From Treponema sp. (GTDB lineage Bacteria > Spirochaetota > Spirochaetia > Treponematales > Treponemataceae): 64,000 nucleotides of DNA. The stretch covers positions 61,926 to 125,925 of the forward strand of contig JAGBIY010000065.1 in the NCBI GenBank assembly GCA_017934745.1, read 5' to 3'. Every line of letters begins with the position of its first letter. The stretch's first letter is position 1. Below are positions 43,571 to 52,608 of this stretch, piece after piece. Below the pieces are notes generated by a model. That model made no database searches and was not told the origin of the DNA. It saw nothing but the letters and a program-made list of their open reading frames with translations. The translations under genes were made by a program, and so were the position numbers.

Positions 43571-44908
43571 CTATTTCATTCCACCAAGCTGCTGCATTAG
43601 TTTTGCCTGAAGCCCCTTGTTCTTCGTGAGTTTCTTCATCATGAGCTTCGTCTTCTCGAACTGCTTGATGAGTTTGTTGACTTCCGCAACGCTCGTTCCG
43701 CTTCCCTTGGCGATTCTCTTTCTGCGAGAGGGGCCGATAATCAAATGGTTCGCCCTCTCCTTCATCGTCATCGCCTGGATTATCGCCTTCTGGCGTTTCA
43801 TCACGCCCAAATCGAGCTTGCTCTCGTCGACCTGGCCGGCGAGTCCCGGAATCATCTCCATCAAAGACGAAATGGAACCCATCTTTCCGACCCTCTCGAA
43901 CTGTTCGAGCATGTCGTTCAAAGTGAAGTTGCCCTTCGCCATCTTGCGCTCAAGCCGCATAGCCTCTTCGGCATCGACAGTCTCCTGAGCCTTCTCGACG
44001 AGGGACACGATGTCGCCCATGCCGAGGATTCTGCTGGCGATTCTCTCCGGGTGGAACGGCTCGAAATCCTCTGTCTTCTCTCCTGTACCGATGAATAGGA
44101 TAGGCTTTCCGGTGATTGTCTTGAGGGAAAGGGCCGCTCCTCCGCGCGCGTCCGAATCGAATTTCGTGAGGATTACGCCCGAAAGACCGAGCTGCTCGTC
44201 GAACGACTGGGCAATCTCGACTGCGTTCTGTCCAGTCATGGAATCGGCGACGAGGATGGTCTCGACAGGATTCATCGCCTTCTTGACATCGACAAGCTCC
44301 TTCATCATCGCTTCGTCTATCTGCAAACGTCCCGCAGTATCGACAATCACGGTGTCGAGTCCGTTCTTCTTCGCATACGAAAGACCGTTCTGCGCGACTT
44401 TGACGGCATCCTTCTGTCCGTCCTCGAAATAGACAGGAACGTTGATTTTCTCTCCGAGCTGCCTCAACTGCTCGACAGCGGCTGGACGCACCAGGTCGCA
44501 GGCTACGAGGAGGGGCCTGCGTCCGTTCTTCGCAAGGCGGGCGGCGAGTTTGTGGGCGGCGGTCGTCTTACCGGCACCCTGTAGACCCAAAAGGAGGATT
44601 ACGGACTGCGTGTCCGAGCCTTTGAGCTGCAAGTCGACTTTCGTGTCGCCGAGCATCTTGACGATTCTGTCGTATACGATTTTCACGAACTGCTGGCCGG
44701 GATCGACAGCGCGCAGAACCTTCTCGCCCTTCGCCTCCTCTATCGTGGAATTGACGAACCTTCGGACGACGCGCAAATTCACGTCGGCTTCGAGCAACGC
44801 CATTTTTATCTGCTCGACCGACTCCTCGATGTTCTTCTCTGTGATTGTTGATTTTCCGCTTATGGAGCGAACGATGTCGCTGAACGTGTTTGTTATTTTC
44901 TCAAGCAT
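43571..44908 (-). CDS. ffh: Signal recognition particle protein Ffh
   Basis: A 445-residue SRP54 GTPase that captures signal sequences at the ribosome. The N domain (residues about 1-90) precedes the G domain with GLQGAGKTTAAHKLA, VACDLVRPAAVEQL, DTAGRLQIDE and a LTKFDSDARGG block. The Met-rich M domain ends MQQLGGMK and contains the RNA-binding GPSRRKRIAKGSGTS segment. The length is typical. It lies 19 bases after gpsA and heads away from secDF-yajC, within a membrane-protein-export cluster. Confidence 0.96.
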   Translation of the reverse strand: MLEKITNTFSDIVRSISGKSTITEKNIEESVEQIKMALLEADVNLRVVRRFVNSTIEEAKGEKVLRAVDPGQQFVKIVYDRIVKMLGDTKVDLQLKGSDTQSVILLLGLQGAGKTTAAHKLAARLAKNGRRPLLVACDLVRPAAVEQLRQLGEKINVPVYFEDGQKDAVKVAQNGLSYAKKNGLDTVIVDTAGRLQIDEAMMKELVDVKKAMNPVETILVADSMTGQNAVEIAQSFDEQLGLSGVILTKFDSDARGGAALSLKTITGKPILFIGTGEKTEDFEPFHPERIASRILGMGDIVSLVEKAQETVDAEEAMRLERKMAKGNFTLNDMLEQFERVGKMGSISSLMEMIPGLAGQVDESKLDLGVMKRQKAIIQAMTMKERANHLIIGPSRRKRIAKGSGTSVAEVNKLIKQFEKTKLMMKKLTKNKGLQAKLMQQLGGMK

Positions 44909-44927
44909 TTTCTATTCTTTCCGTTGA

Positions 44928-45986
44928 TTAAAGATGTCCCTGTGTCAAAAGCTGCTGCAGGAAGTCCATCGGCTTTATTTCCTTGTTGAGGATTCTGTAC
45001 AGGCCGTCGCAAATCGTAAGCCTCAGACCATGCTTCTGGGCGATTTCATGCACGAACTTGCAGGCGACTGCACCTTCCGACAGGTAGCCGATTTCGGAGA
45101 TTCTGGCTATCAAGTCGTCCAGGCTAGTGAACCGGTCGAGAATGTCGGTCTTTATTATGTCCTGCCCGAATCTTCTGTTCCTTCCGTATTTCGAGCGGCA
45201 CGTCACGTCCAAGTCGCCGACACCGGCAATCGAAGTGAACGTCTCCGGATGTGTGGCACCCATCGCCATTCCAATCTGCTGGATTTCGTTCAACCCCGCC
45301 GCAAGGAGGAGCGACTCGGCGTTGTCCCCGAAAATGTCTGAATGCTCGGAAACCGCGTCCAAGCTTCCGTAGACGACCGCAATGACGTTCTTCGCCGCCG
45401 CGCAAATCTGCACGCCCACAACGTCGAAGCTAGAATACGCCATGAGTCCCGGCACGCGGAGCAAATCCCTGAATTTGAACGAGTTTCTCGGATATTCGCT
45501 GGCCGCGATGAGTCCCGTAAGTTTCCCCATGGCGACTTCCTCGGCGTGGCTTGGGCCGGAAATGTAGACGAGAGAGCTTCTGTAGCTTTCCGGCAAAACC
45601 TCCTCAAGCGTGTCGAGGACAAGGCGGGGGCCTTTCTCAGATGCGATGAACCCCTTGGTCAACACTCCGATGACCGTGCTTCCGTTCTTGATGGAAGGGA
45701 CACCGACAATCTGTTTCACAGTAGAAGCGAGATAAAGGGAAGGACTCGCAAGAATCAAGAATTCCTTTCCATCAGCGACTTCCTCGATATCGGTAGACGC
45801 TGTCAAATTCTCAGAGAGAGGATATCCAGGCAGATAACGCTTGTTCTCATGCTCATTGTTGATTCCATCAACGACATCAAGCTCGCGCGCCCAAATTTGG
45901 ACCTTGTGGCCGCCACGGGCCAAAGCCTGAGCCAAGCCAGACCCCCACGCACCCGCACCGATCACACCAACATTTTTCGGTTCCAT
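44928..45986 (-). CDS. gpsA: Glycerol-3-phosphate dehydrogenase [NAD(P)+]
   Basis: A 352-residue cytoplasmic enzyme making sn-glycerol-3-phosphate from dihydroxyacetone phosphate for phospholipid synthesis. The Rossmann motif is GVIGAGAWGSGLAQAL; the catalytic Lys lies in CAAAKNVIAVVYG; GVGDLDVTCRSKYGRNR is a family block. The start at 45986 has GAGGT upstream. A consensus promoter and a large inverted repeat lie in the 100 bases upstream. Confidence 0.94.
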   Translation of the reverse strand: MEPKNVGVIGAGAWGSGLAQALARGGHKVQIWARELDVVDGINNEHENKRYLPGYPLSENLTASTDIEEVADGKEFLILASPSLYLASTVKQIVGVPSIKNGSTVIGVLTKGFIASEKGPRLVLDTLEEVLPESYRSSLVYISGPSHAEEVAMGKLTGLIAASEYPRNSFKFRDLLRVPGLMAYSSFDVVGVQICAAAKNVIAVVYGSLDAVSEHSDIFGDNAESLLLAAGLNEIQQIGMAMGATHPETFTSIAGVGDLDVTCRSKYGRNRRFGQDIIKTDILDRFTSLDDLIARISEIGYLSEGAVACKFVHEIAQKHGLRLTICDGLYRILNKEIKPMDFLQQLLTQGHL

Positions 45987-46028
45987 AAACAGACCTCTAT
46001 GATTCAATTTTTATTTGTCACGAAATCA

Positions 46029-46061
46029 GACTTGTCCGACGGCTTCGGCATCGGACAAGTC
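46029..46061. promoter_or_regulatory. Perfect 11-bp inverted repeat at the gpsA promoter
   Basis: Arms GACTTGTCCGA (46029-46039) and TCGGACAAGTC (46051-46061) with an 11-base centre. The right arm is one base from the gpsA -10, so the palindrome covers the predicted start point. No U-tract follows on either strand, making a simple terminator less likely than an operator or a 5'-leader hairpin. Confidence 0.5.
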
Positions 46062-46062
46062 C

Positions 46063-46091
46063 ATTATATCCGTTCTATATGTTTTTTACAA
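46063..46091 (-). promoter_or_regulatory. Sigma70-type promoter of gpsA-ffh
   Basis: Minus-strand TTGTAA (46086-46091), 17 bases, TATAAT (46063-46068). The -35 overlaps the ispH stop codon. Confidence 0.7.
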
Positions 46092-46982
46092 ACAAGGCCC
46101 CTCTTCAAGACGCTTTTGCACTTCGTCTATCACATCGTCGGGAGTGCTCGCGCCGGCCGTTATTCCGACCCTCGAAAAAGAGAAGAACTCGCTCGGAATG
46201 TCGTCGGCAGTCTCAATCAACGCGACAGAGCGGCACTTTTTCCCTGCCGACTCGAACAAACGGCTCGTGTTCGCGCTGGTCTTTCCGCCGATGACGATTA
46301 CGCCGTCGACACTCCCGGCAAGCTCGTCCAAGGAAGCCTGTCTCTCATGCGTCGCGCTGCATATCGAACTGACGATTTCGGCATCGGGAATCCTCGCTCG
46401 CAACGCCTCGGAGATTCTCTCGAAAATCGGAATGTTGAAGGTCGTCTGGCTCAAAAGAACCGTCCTGCGCCCAAAATCGATTCTCCCCTCCGAAAAAATC
46501 CTGTCGACATCCTTCTCGTCGCGCACAAGGATGAAGTTCGGAGAGAAACCGGCCTTCCCGTACGCTTCCTCGGCGTGCCCCTCTATGCCAATCACTTCCC
46601 CGTGGTTTCTGTCCCCCGCAAAGATGATGTTGTAGTTTTTCGACGCGAACTCCTCGGCCCTTTTCTGGCTCATCTTTACGAGCGGGCAGGTGGCATCCAC
46701 GACAGCGCCCGCTTTTTCGGCCAAGTCGCGCTCAATGCTTGGAGGAACCCCATGAGCGCGGATGAGCACTGTGTCGTCGGCAGTCAGATTCTGAATGTCG
46801 CCCTCGGAACAGACCCGAAGCCCCCTATCGAAAAATTTCTTCAAAACGACAGGATTGTGTATCAGCGGCCCGAACGTGTAGACCGTCCCATTCCCCTTGT
46901 CGTCGAGAGCCTTGGACGCGGCATCGACAGCGCGGCGCACTCCCGAACAAAAGCCCATAATCTTCGCCCTAACGACTTCCAT
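46086..46982 (-). CDS. ispH: 4-hydroxy-3-methylbut-2-enyl diphosphate reductase
   Basis: A 298-residue [4Fe-4S] enzyme ending the MEP isoprenoid pathway (makes IPP and DMAPP). The three cluster cysteines are visible in GFCSGVRRAV, DATCPLVKM and ICSATHERQ. Conserved substrate residues appear in GPLIHNPVV and GKTSANTSRLF. The start at 46982 has GGAGGT upstream; a longer frame is unsupported. A terminator sits immediately upstream, so it likely has its own promoter or read-through from secF. Confidence 0.94.
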   Translation of the reverse strand: MEVVRAKIMGFCSGVRRAVDAASKALDDKGNGTVYTFGPLIHNPVVLKKFFDRGLRVCSEGDIQNLTADDTVLIRAHGVPPSIERDLAEKAGAVVDATCPLVKMSQKRAEEFASKNYNIIFAGDRNHGEVIGIEGHAEEAYGKAGFSPNFILVRDEKDVDRIFSEGRIDFGRRTVLLSQTTFNIPIFERISEALRARIPDAEIVSSICSATHERQASLDELAGSVDGVIVIGGKTSANTSRLFESAGKKCRSVALIETADDIPSEFFSFSRVGITAGASTPDDVIDEVQKRLEEGPCL

Positions 46983-46998
46983 AAACAGTACCTCCAAT

Positions 46999-47033
46999 AA
47001 AAAAGCAGGAAACGGAAAACCATTTCCTGCTTT
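46999..47033 (-). terminator. Intrinsic terminator after secF
   Basis: Perfect 11-bp stem AAAGCAGGAAA / TTTCCTGCTTT with a 10-base loop, ending in a minus-strand T-run. It stops just before the ispH ribosome-binding site. Confidence 0.75.
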
Positions 47034-47087
47034 CATGATGACACGAAAACGTCAATTGTCAAACCGCGATGCGGCTTTCAAAAACGA

Positions 47088-48332
47088 CTATTTGTCCAAC
47101 TTGAACTGCGAAACGTGGGCAGTAGACTCGACATTGATTTTCGCAGGCTTCTCGAAGCGGTAGTTCCGCCTGACAAGAGCGATGAACGCGCTTGAAATAA
47201 AGATTGACGAGTAACAGCCGCTTATCAAACCGACAATCAACGCCAACGAGAAGTCGTGGATTGTTCCGGTCGTGAAGAAGAAGAGCGAAAGGACAGAGAA
47301 CAAAGTCGTCACGGTCGTGATAATCGAACGTCCGAGCGTCGCTGTCAACGCGGAGTTCAAAACGTCCACGAACGAGTCCGCCTCGACGACCTTTATGTCG
47401 CTTCTCACGCGGTCCAAGATTACGACAGTCGCGTTTATCGAGTAACCGATAATCGTCAAAATCGCCGCCAAAGTCGTGGTGGAGAATTCCATCTGGCTGA
47501 ATGAAATGAACGAGACCATCACAAGCGAGTCATGGATGATAGCTATGACGGAAGCCAAAGCGAAATCCCAATGGAAGCGGATGGTCGCGTAGATGAAAAT
47601 CAAGACGAGAGTCGCGAGGACAAGGAAAATCGAGCCGGAAATCAACGAGCTGCTGAACTGGGGGCTCATGAAGTCGGACTTGACGACCGCGACTTTGTCC
47701 GCTCCGAACGTCCTTTCAAGGGCGGCTGAAGTCTCGGCCTGGATAGTCTTGCCGGAAGCGTCGCCGCTCAATCCCATGCGAATCTGGAAGCTTCTGTCGG
47801 AAGCGTCGCCGAGTTCCTTGACGCTCACGTCGTTGAATTCCTTGAGGGCGTTGCGGACATCGTCGGCGGAAACAGAGCTAGACTTGTCGGATGCGAAAAC
47901 GCGGAGCGCGCTCGTTCCAAGAGCCGAGGAATCAGCCGAATTGACGAACAGGGTGTCGAATTCCACATCCTTCTTCACCGACACGACAAGACCGTCGATG
48001 TCCTGCGACGTCAAAACGGAAGCCACATCGGAAACCTTCGCGGCAGAGTCGAACGGAATGTCGACAGTCCTGTTGTCCGCTCCGATACCGCTGACGACGA
48101 GTTGAACAGAATCGTTGTCGGCGTTGAAATTGATTGTCGCGCTGCCGTTGTAGCTCAATTCGAGAACAGTGTCGGCGACCTTTATCTCCTCGACCATACC
48201 AGGCTTGAAGTCCAAACCGAAGTTGATGCCGCGGACGAAGATGGACACGACTCCGCAAACGATAACCGCTACGCTCAAGACAACAGCGGGCAGGAAAAAT
48301 TTGCTGAATTTACATACTTTTCTATTATCCAT
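47088..48332 (-). CDS. secF: Protein translocase accessory subunit SecF
   Basis: A 414-residue membrane protein with six helices. The first helix (about 16-37) is followed by FVRGINFGLDFKPG and a periplasmic domain of about 190 residues, larger than in E. coli. The C-terminal helices (RFHWDFALASVIAIIHD, LDRVRSDIKV, LGRSIITTVTTL) are those conserved between SecD and SecF. It helps release translocated proteins using the proton or sodium gradient. The start at 48332 has GGAGG upstream; a GTG start at 48350 is unlikely. It follows secD by 21 bases. Confidence 0.93.
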   Translation of the reverse strand: MDNRKVCKFSKFFLPAVVLSVAVIVCGVVSIFVRGINFGLDFKPGMVEEIKVADTVLELSYNGSATINFNADNDSVQLVVSGIGADNRTVDIPFDSAAKVSDVASVLTSQDIDGLVVSVKKDVEFDTLFVNSADSSALGTSALRVFASDKSSSVSADDVRNALKEFNDVSVKELGDASDRSFQIRMGLSGDASGKTIQAETSAALERTFGADKVAVVKSDFMSPQFSSSLISGSIFLVLATLVLIFIYATIRFHWDFALASVIAIIHDSLVMVSFISFSQMEFSTTTLAAILTIIGYSINATVVILDRVRSDIKVVEADSFVDVLNSALTATLGRSIITTVTTLFSVLSLFFFTTGTIHDFSLALIVGLISGCYSSIFISSAFIALVRRNYRFEKPAKINVESTAHVSQFKLDK

Positions 48333-48353
48333 TTGAATTTGCCTCCCCACCGG

Positions 48354-50144
48354 TTATTTTATCTTCCAGCCGATGCTGATGTTCTTCTTCTTCATCACAT
48401 CGGTGTTGAAATCGAACATGAGCCTAGAGACGAAGAGCGCCGTGAACACAGAAGAGCAGACGCCAATCGCGAGCGACACGGCGAATCCCTGGATTGATCC
48501 CGTTCCGAGCTGGGACAGGAACGCCGCGGCGATGAACGTCGTGATGTTCGAGTCCATGATTGCCCAGAATGCGTTCTCGAATCCCAAGTTGAGGGCGACA
48601 GCGCGGCTCTTTCCAAGGCGCAGCTCTTCCTTGATGCGCTCGAAGATGATTACGTTCGCATCGACCGACATACCGACCGTCAAAATCATACCGGCGATGC
48701 TCGAAAGCGTGAGCGTCAAGTTGAACGCGCTCAAGACCGCGAACGTGATGTACATGTTCAGAATCTGGGCGACGACGGCGTTGAATCCGGCACCGAGATA
48801 GAATACGAGCATGAAGCCCAAGACGAGCGCGAGACCGACGGCCAAAGCCATCATACCCTGGCGGATCGCCTCGTCTCCGAGAGAGGCTCCCACGACCTGC
48901 TGGCTCTCGACCTCAAGCGGAACCTCAAGCCAAGCTGTCTGGAGAACTTTCTGGATGTTCTGGGCCTCGTCCACGCTGAATCCGCCGGAAAGCGAAACTG
49001 AACCGCCCGTGATGGCCTGCCTGATTGTCGCGGCCGACTTGATTTTGTCGTCGCTGACGATTGCGAGACGCTTGTTCACGTTCTTGCTCGTGAAGTCGGC
49101 GAAAATCTCCGCGCCCTCTGAATCGAGGATGAAGTTGACTTCAGGCTGGTTCGTTGTCTGATCGGCTGTGACAATCGCCTTCGTGACGTGCTTTCCGTCG
49201 AGGGCGATTTCCTTCTTTACAACGAGATAGTCGATTCTTTCGTCGAGTCCGTAGTCGTCCTTCCTGTAGAGTCCGAAGACCTCGCAGTCGTCAGAAATCA
49301 CCGAAGGATCCTTGAGTTTTCCATCTGCGTTGAAAGAGCCCGCGCCGTTGACGGCGTAGTAGCTCTTGAACTTGGCAGTCTCGTCCTCGTCGACCAAGCG
49401 GAAATTCAAGATTCCCTTTCCCATGATGATTGTGTTGACGCTTTCGCTGTCGGCGGCACCAGGGATTTCTATGTAGATTCTGTCGTCGCCCTGCTGGCGG
49501 ATGACAGGAGAAGTCAAACCGAACTTGTCGATGCGTCCGGTCAAAGTCTCGATGGCCTGCGCCATTGCGTCCTTCTTGTACTGCGCCTCGTCGGTGAAGT
49601 CGTTCTCCTTCGCGGCGGCTTTCTGTGAAGCGAGCGCGGCCTCCAAGTCGGCGCGCACGATGATGTTCATACCGCCGCTCAAGTCAAGTCCGAGTTTGAC
49701 CGAGTTGTTGTATCTTCTCTTGGCCGCAAGAATCTCCTCGCGGTACTTTCCCTCGATGACATCCTCGATGGCCGCCCTCGGGTTGTACCCGCTGAAAGCG
49801 CGGAGAATGTTGGATACGGTCATATCGGAAGGAATGTCGTATTCCTGACCGGCTTCCTTGTAAGCCTTGGCAAGCTCCTTGTAGTTCTTCTTCGCGGCTT
49901 TCACAAGATAGTCGTAAGAAGGATCGAGGTGCTCGTCCGGGCTTTTTTCGGCAAGGGCGATGATTTCGTCGACTTCGCCCTTAGCCTTGTCTGTCGTGTA
50001 ATCCTTGATTTTCTCCAATGAGCCCAAAGCCAAACTCTGCTGGTCTTTTGGAGTGCGTGCATACCAGCTGATTGACGGCCAAAGGAACCAGAAACACACA
50101 GCAAGAACTACCAGTACAATGATGAAACGTGTACGTTTGTTCAT
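48354..50144 (-). CDS. secD: Protein translocase accessory subunit SecD
   Basis: A 596-residue partner of SecF. An N-terminal helix (about 6-26) is followed by a long periplasmic portion with the P1 head and the KLGLDLSGGMNIIVRA block near residue 150, and five C-terminal helices with the family segments TLSSIAGMILTVGMSVDANV and RIKEELRLGKSRA. Together with SecF and YajC it forms the SecDF-YajC complex. Its start has a weak GGGG-type site; 117 bases separate it from yajC. Confidence 0.95.
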   Translation of the reverse strand: MNKRTRFIIVLVVLAVCFWFLWPSISWYARTPKDQQSLALGSLEKIKDYTTDKAKGEVDEIIALAEKSPDEHLDPSYDYLVKAAKKNYKELAKAYKEAGQEYDIPSDMTVSNILRAFSGYNPRAAIEDVIEGKYREEILAAKRRYNNSVKLGLDLSGGMNIIVRADLEAALASQKAAAKENDFTDEAQYKKDAMAQAIETLTGRIDKFGLTSPVIRQQGDDRIYIEIPGAADSESVNTIIMGKGILNFRLVDEDETAKFKSYYAVNGAGSFNADGKLKDPSVISDDCEVFGLYRKDDYGLDERIDYLVVKKEIALDGKHVTKAIVTADQTTNQPEVNFILDSEGAEIFADFTSKNVNKRLAIVSDDKIKSAATIRQAITGGSVSLSGGFSVDEAQNIQKVLQTAWLEVPLEVESQQVVGASLGDEAIRQGMMALAVGLALVLGFMLVFYLGAGFNAVVAQILNMYITFAVLSAFNLTLTLSSIAGMILTVGMSVDANVIIFERIKEELRLGKSRAVALNLGFENAFWAIMDSNITTFIAAAFLSQLGTGSIQGFAVSLAIGVCSSVFTALFVSRLMFDFNTDVMKKKNISIGWKIK

Positions 50145-50261
50145 TTTTAATTAAAACCCCTTTAATCATTCAGGTATTTCATCGAATTCAAAAGAACTCG
50201 TGGATTCAGATGAGATGAAAGTTCCTGCCCGAAAAACCGATTTTTTCCGAACAGGCTCCTT

Positions 50262-50711
50262 TTATTTTTCTTCACCTTCGGAAGTCGAGTCGGCATTACC
50301 GGAAGCTGGAGCGGATTCGCTTGAAGCAGAGTTGTCTTCGACTTTCTCGGTCTTCTCCTGCTCCACTTTAGACTCCTTCTTTTCAGACTTCGCGCCTTTC
50401 TTGTCAGACAAGACAGTGGAAATGGCAGAGCGGTCGAATTCAATCCTTGCTCCATCCTCGACCTTGATGATGACCGTGCTCTCCTTCACAGAAGAGACTG
50501 TTCCATGGACGCCTCCGATGGTGACGACCTTGTCGCCTTTCGAGAGAGCGTTCCTCATCTGCTCGGCTTCCTTCTGCTTCTTATTCTGCGGACGAATAAT
50601 GAAGAAATAGAAGATTGCGATGATGAGAACGAACGGCAAAACAGTCATGAGCATGCTCTGACTTCCAGTAGCGGCTGAAGCTGCTTCCTGCAATAACGGA
50701 ATAAAAGACAT
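50262..50711 (-). CDS. yajC: Preprotein translocase subunit YajC
   Basis: A 149-residue single-span protein. Residues 1-18 precede one helix (about 22-40) ending FFIIRPQNKKQKEAEQM, followed by the conserved beta segment GDKVVTIGGVHGTV. It is longer than E. coli YajC (110) because of a Glu/Ser/Lys-rich C-terminal tail of about 45 residues. The start at 50711 is preceded by AAGGA. It is first of yajC-secD-secF. Confidence 0.93.
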   Translation of the reverse strand: MSFIPLLQEAASAATGSQSMLMTVLPFVLIIAIFYFFIIRPQNKKQKEAEQMRNALSKGDKVVTIGGVHGTVSSVKESTVIIKVEDGARIEFDRSAISTVLSDKKGAKSEKKESKVEQEKTEKVEDNSASSESAPASGNADSTSEGEEK

Positions 50712-50780
50712 TTTTATCCTTCCTTGTGATTTTAGTGTGATTTGAAAGAATATCATTTTCAAGCGGCTCAAGACAAGACA

Positions 50781-52607
50781 TCATTTGCCGCTCTTTATTT
50801 TGGAATCGAGGGAATCGTTCAAAGCCTTCACCCCCGCGTCGTTCGGAGAAATCGAGACGAGCTGCTTGAGGTAGTACTGCGCCTTCCTGTACTCACGCTT
50901 TTCGTAGTAAATCGAATAGAGCCTGTAGAGAGTGTCCTTGTTTCTCGGATTTGAAGTCAGGCTCGAACGCAAATCGGAGAGGATGTTGTCCTCGCCGGAA
51001 TCCACGAAGCTCTTCTGATAGTAGAGGAAACTCTTCATCTTCGACGAACTGCCCGGAAGGAGCTCCGCTATGAGCTTCTTCGCCTCCGACTTCTTCGACA
51101 TCGCCACAAGAACCGAAATGTACGACTGGACAGACTTCTCGTTTCCGCTGTTTTTTGAATAGAGGCTGGAAGAGAGCTGCCACGCCTCGTCGTTGCGTTT
51201 GGAAGCGAGGCAAACCTTTATGTGGTTGAAAAGAACCTCCCACGCGCCGTCGTCGGAATCGGACAAATCGTCCAGCCGCACATTCTCGACCAATGGAACG
51301 CTCAGAGCGTAAGCGGCTTCGAAATCCCCCCTCTTCATGAAATCCTCTATCTGAAGCTCGATGGCGTCGGCGTTGTCGCTCTGAATGGAAAGAATCTCGG
51401 CTGCGTACTCCCCGGAAGTCTTCCCCGCGACGGGGGCGTCTATCTCCGAAGAGAGCTTAGCGGCGGCCAGGAGCACACCCACGTCGTCTGGATAGAGGGA
51501 CACGGCGCTTTCGAGAGTGAAGGCCGCGGCTATGAAGTTCTTGTTCCACTCCTTCTGGACTTTCGCGCGAAGAATCAGATAGTCGCGAGACGTTGTGTTC
51601 GACTTCGCGTGCGAGTCGAGAAGGGCGGACGCGTGTATGTAGTCGCCTTTCAGGATGTAGATTTTCGCGTGGAGAAGGAGGAATTTCAAATTCTCAGGCT
51701 CGGACTGGAGAACCCTGACGACATACCTCGAAGCGGAGTCCAAATCCCCCATCGCGAACGCGGATTCCGCGCTGAGCTTCACCGCCTTCAAGTCGAAGTT
51801 CTCGCCGGACGAAGCCATGTTCTCGGAAATCACCCTGGACTTCTCGTTGTCGCCGTTCTTCAAGTAGCACTCCGATAGCCTGCAAAGGATTTCGAAGCAG
51901 GACGAATGCTTTTTCGCCTTCTCAAGATATCCGCAAGCGTCGGCGTACAGACCCGACTTTTCCTTCAAGACAGCGAGCAGATAGTTTGCGAGAACGGAAT
52001 TCCGCCTCATCTCCAGGGCCTTCTCCAACGCAGGCTCCGCCTTGTCGAAGTAGTCGTCGTTGCTCGAAGACGACAGGAGCGTGAGAGACGGAAGCACCAA
52101 GGAGAGGAAATCGGAGTCGCCCGCGCTGAAATCGTATATTCCGTCGCGAGCGAAATCCACGGCTCCGACGTAAGTGTTGTTCGACAAATCCCCGACTTCC
52201 ACGGACGGAAAAGAAAGGCGGACTGAAGGCCAGCAAATCTTCATCACGTTGGAAGAGACATATATCAAGACGCGCTCGGCATCCGTGTACGAGGAGTCGT
52301 TCTTCCTTATTTTAGAAAGGCCTCGCTGGATGGACTCTGGAGAACCGTCCTCGAAAAGCTCCATCACCGAAGGATCGACGAAATGGAAGAACGACCCCCT
52401 CTTCCTCTCCTTGATTGGAATCGACACGGCCATGGACTCGTCGGCCTCGTACACTTCCGCCATCGACTCGCTTTCTGACGCGGAGACGGACTTTCCGGAA
52501 TCCGAAGAGTCGGCTTTTCTGTCCTTCCTGCGGGCGGAAGCGCAATCGCAGCAACAGAAGCAGATGAGAACAAACAAAATCGAAGCGAATTTCCGTCTTG
52601 CCGACAT
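50781..52607 (-). CDS. Exported TPR protein, possible lipoprotein
   Basis: A 608-residue protein. The N-terminus (SARRKFASILFVLICFCCCDC) is a membrane/signal segment whose cysteine run could act as a relaxed spirochaetal lipobox. Charged Ser/Asp-rich linkers follow, then about 470 residues of helical repeats with TPR spacing and a clear TPR near the C-terminus (KDTLYRLYSIYYEKREYRKA). It probably scaffolds envelope proteins. The start at 52607 lies two bases past the preceding stop; an in-frame ATG at 52625, overlapping the neighbour, is an alternative. Specific function unknown. Confidence 0.75.
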   Translation of the reverse strand: MSARRKFASILFVLICFCCCDCASARRKDRKADSSDSGKSVSASESESMAEVYEADESMAVSIPIKERKRGSFFHFVDPSVMELFEDGSPESIQRGLSKIRKNDSSYTDAERVLIYVSSNVMKICWPSVRLSFPSVEVGDLSNNTYVGAVDFARDGIYDFSAGDSDFLSLVLPSLTLLSSSSNDDYFDKAEPALEKALEMRRNSVLANYLLAVLKEKSGLYADACGYLEKAKKHSSCFEILCRLSECYLKNGDNEKSRVISENMASSGENFDLKAVKLSAESAFAMGDLDSASRYVVRVLQSEPENLKFLLLHAKIYILKGDYIHASALLDSHAKSNTTSRDYLILRAKVQKEWNKNFIAAAFTLESAVSLYPDDVGVLLAAAKLSSEIDAPVAGKTSGEYAAEILSIQSDNADAIELQIEDFMKRGDFEAAYALSVPLVENVRLDDLSDSDDGAWEVLFNHIKVCLASKRNDEAWQLSSSLYSKNSGNEKSVQSYISVLVAMSKKSEAKKLIAELLPGSSSKMKSFLYYQKSFVDSGEDNILSDLRSSLTSNPRNKDTLYRLYSIYYEKREYRKAQYYLKQLVSISPNDAGVKALNDSLDSKIKSGK

Positions 52608-52608
52608 T

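Noticed and set aside
45342-47000. Plus-strand 552-codon open frame
   Set aside because: Antisense to gpsA and ispH, both of which have full catalytic motifs. Low-complexity Arg/Asp-rich translation.
50145-50261. Partial hairpin and a short open frame (MKYLND) between yajC and secD, considered as an attenuator
   Set aside because: The stem is interrupted by several mismatches and there is no antiterminator alternative or codon run. The peptide is too short to support.
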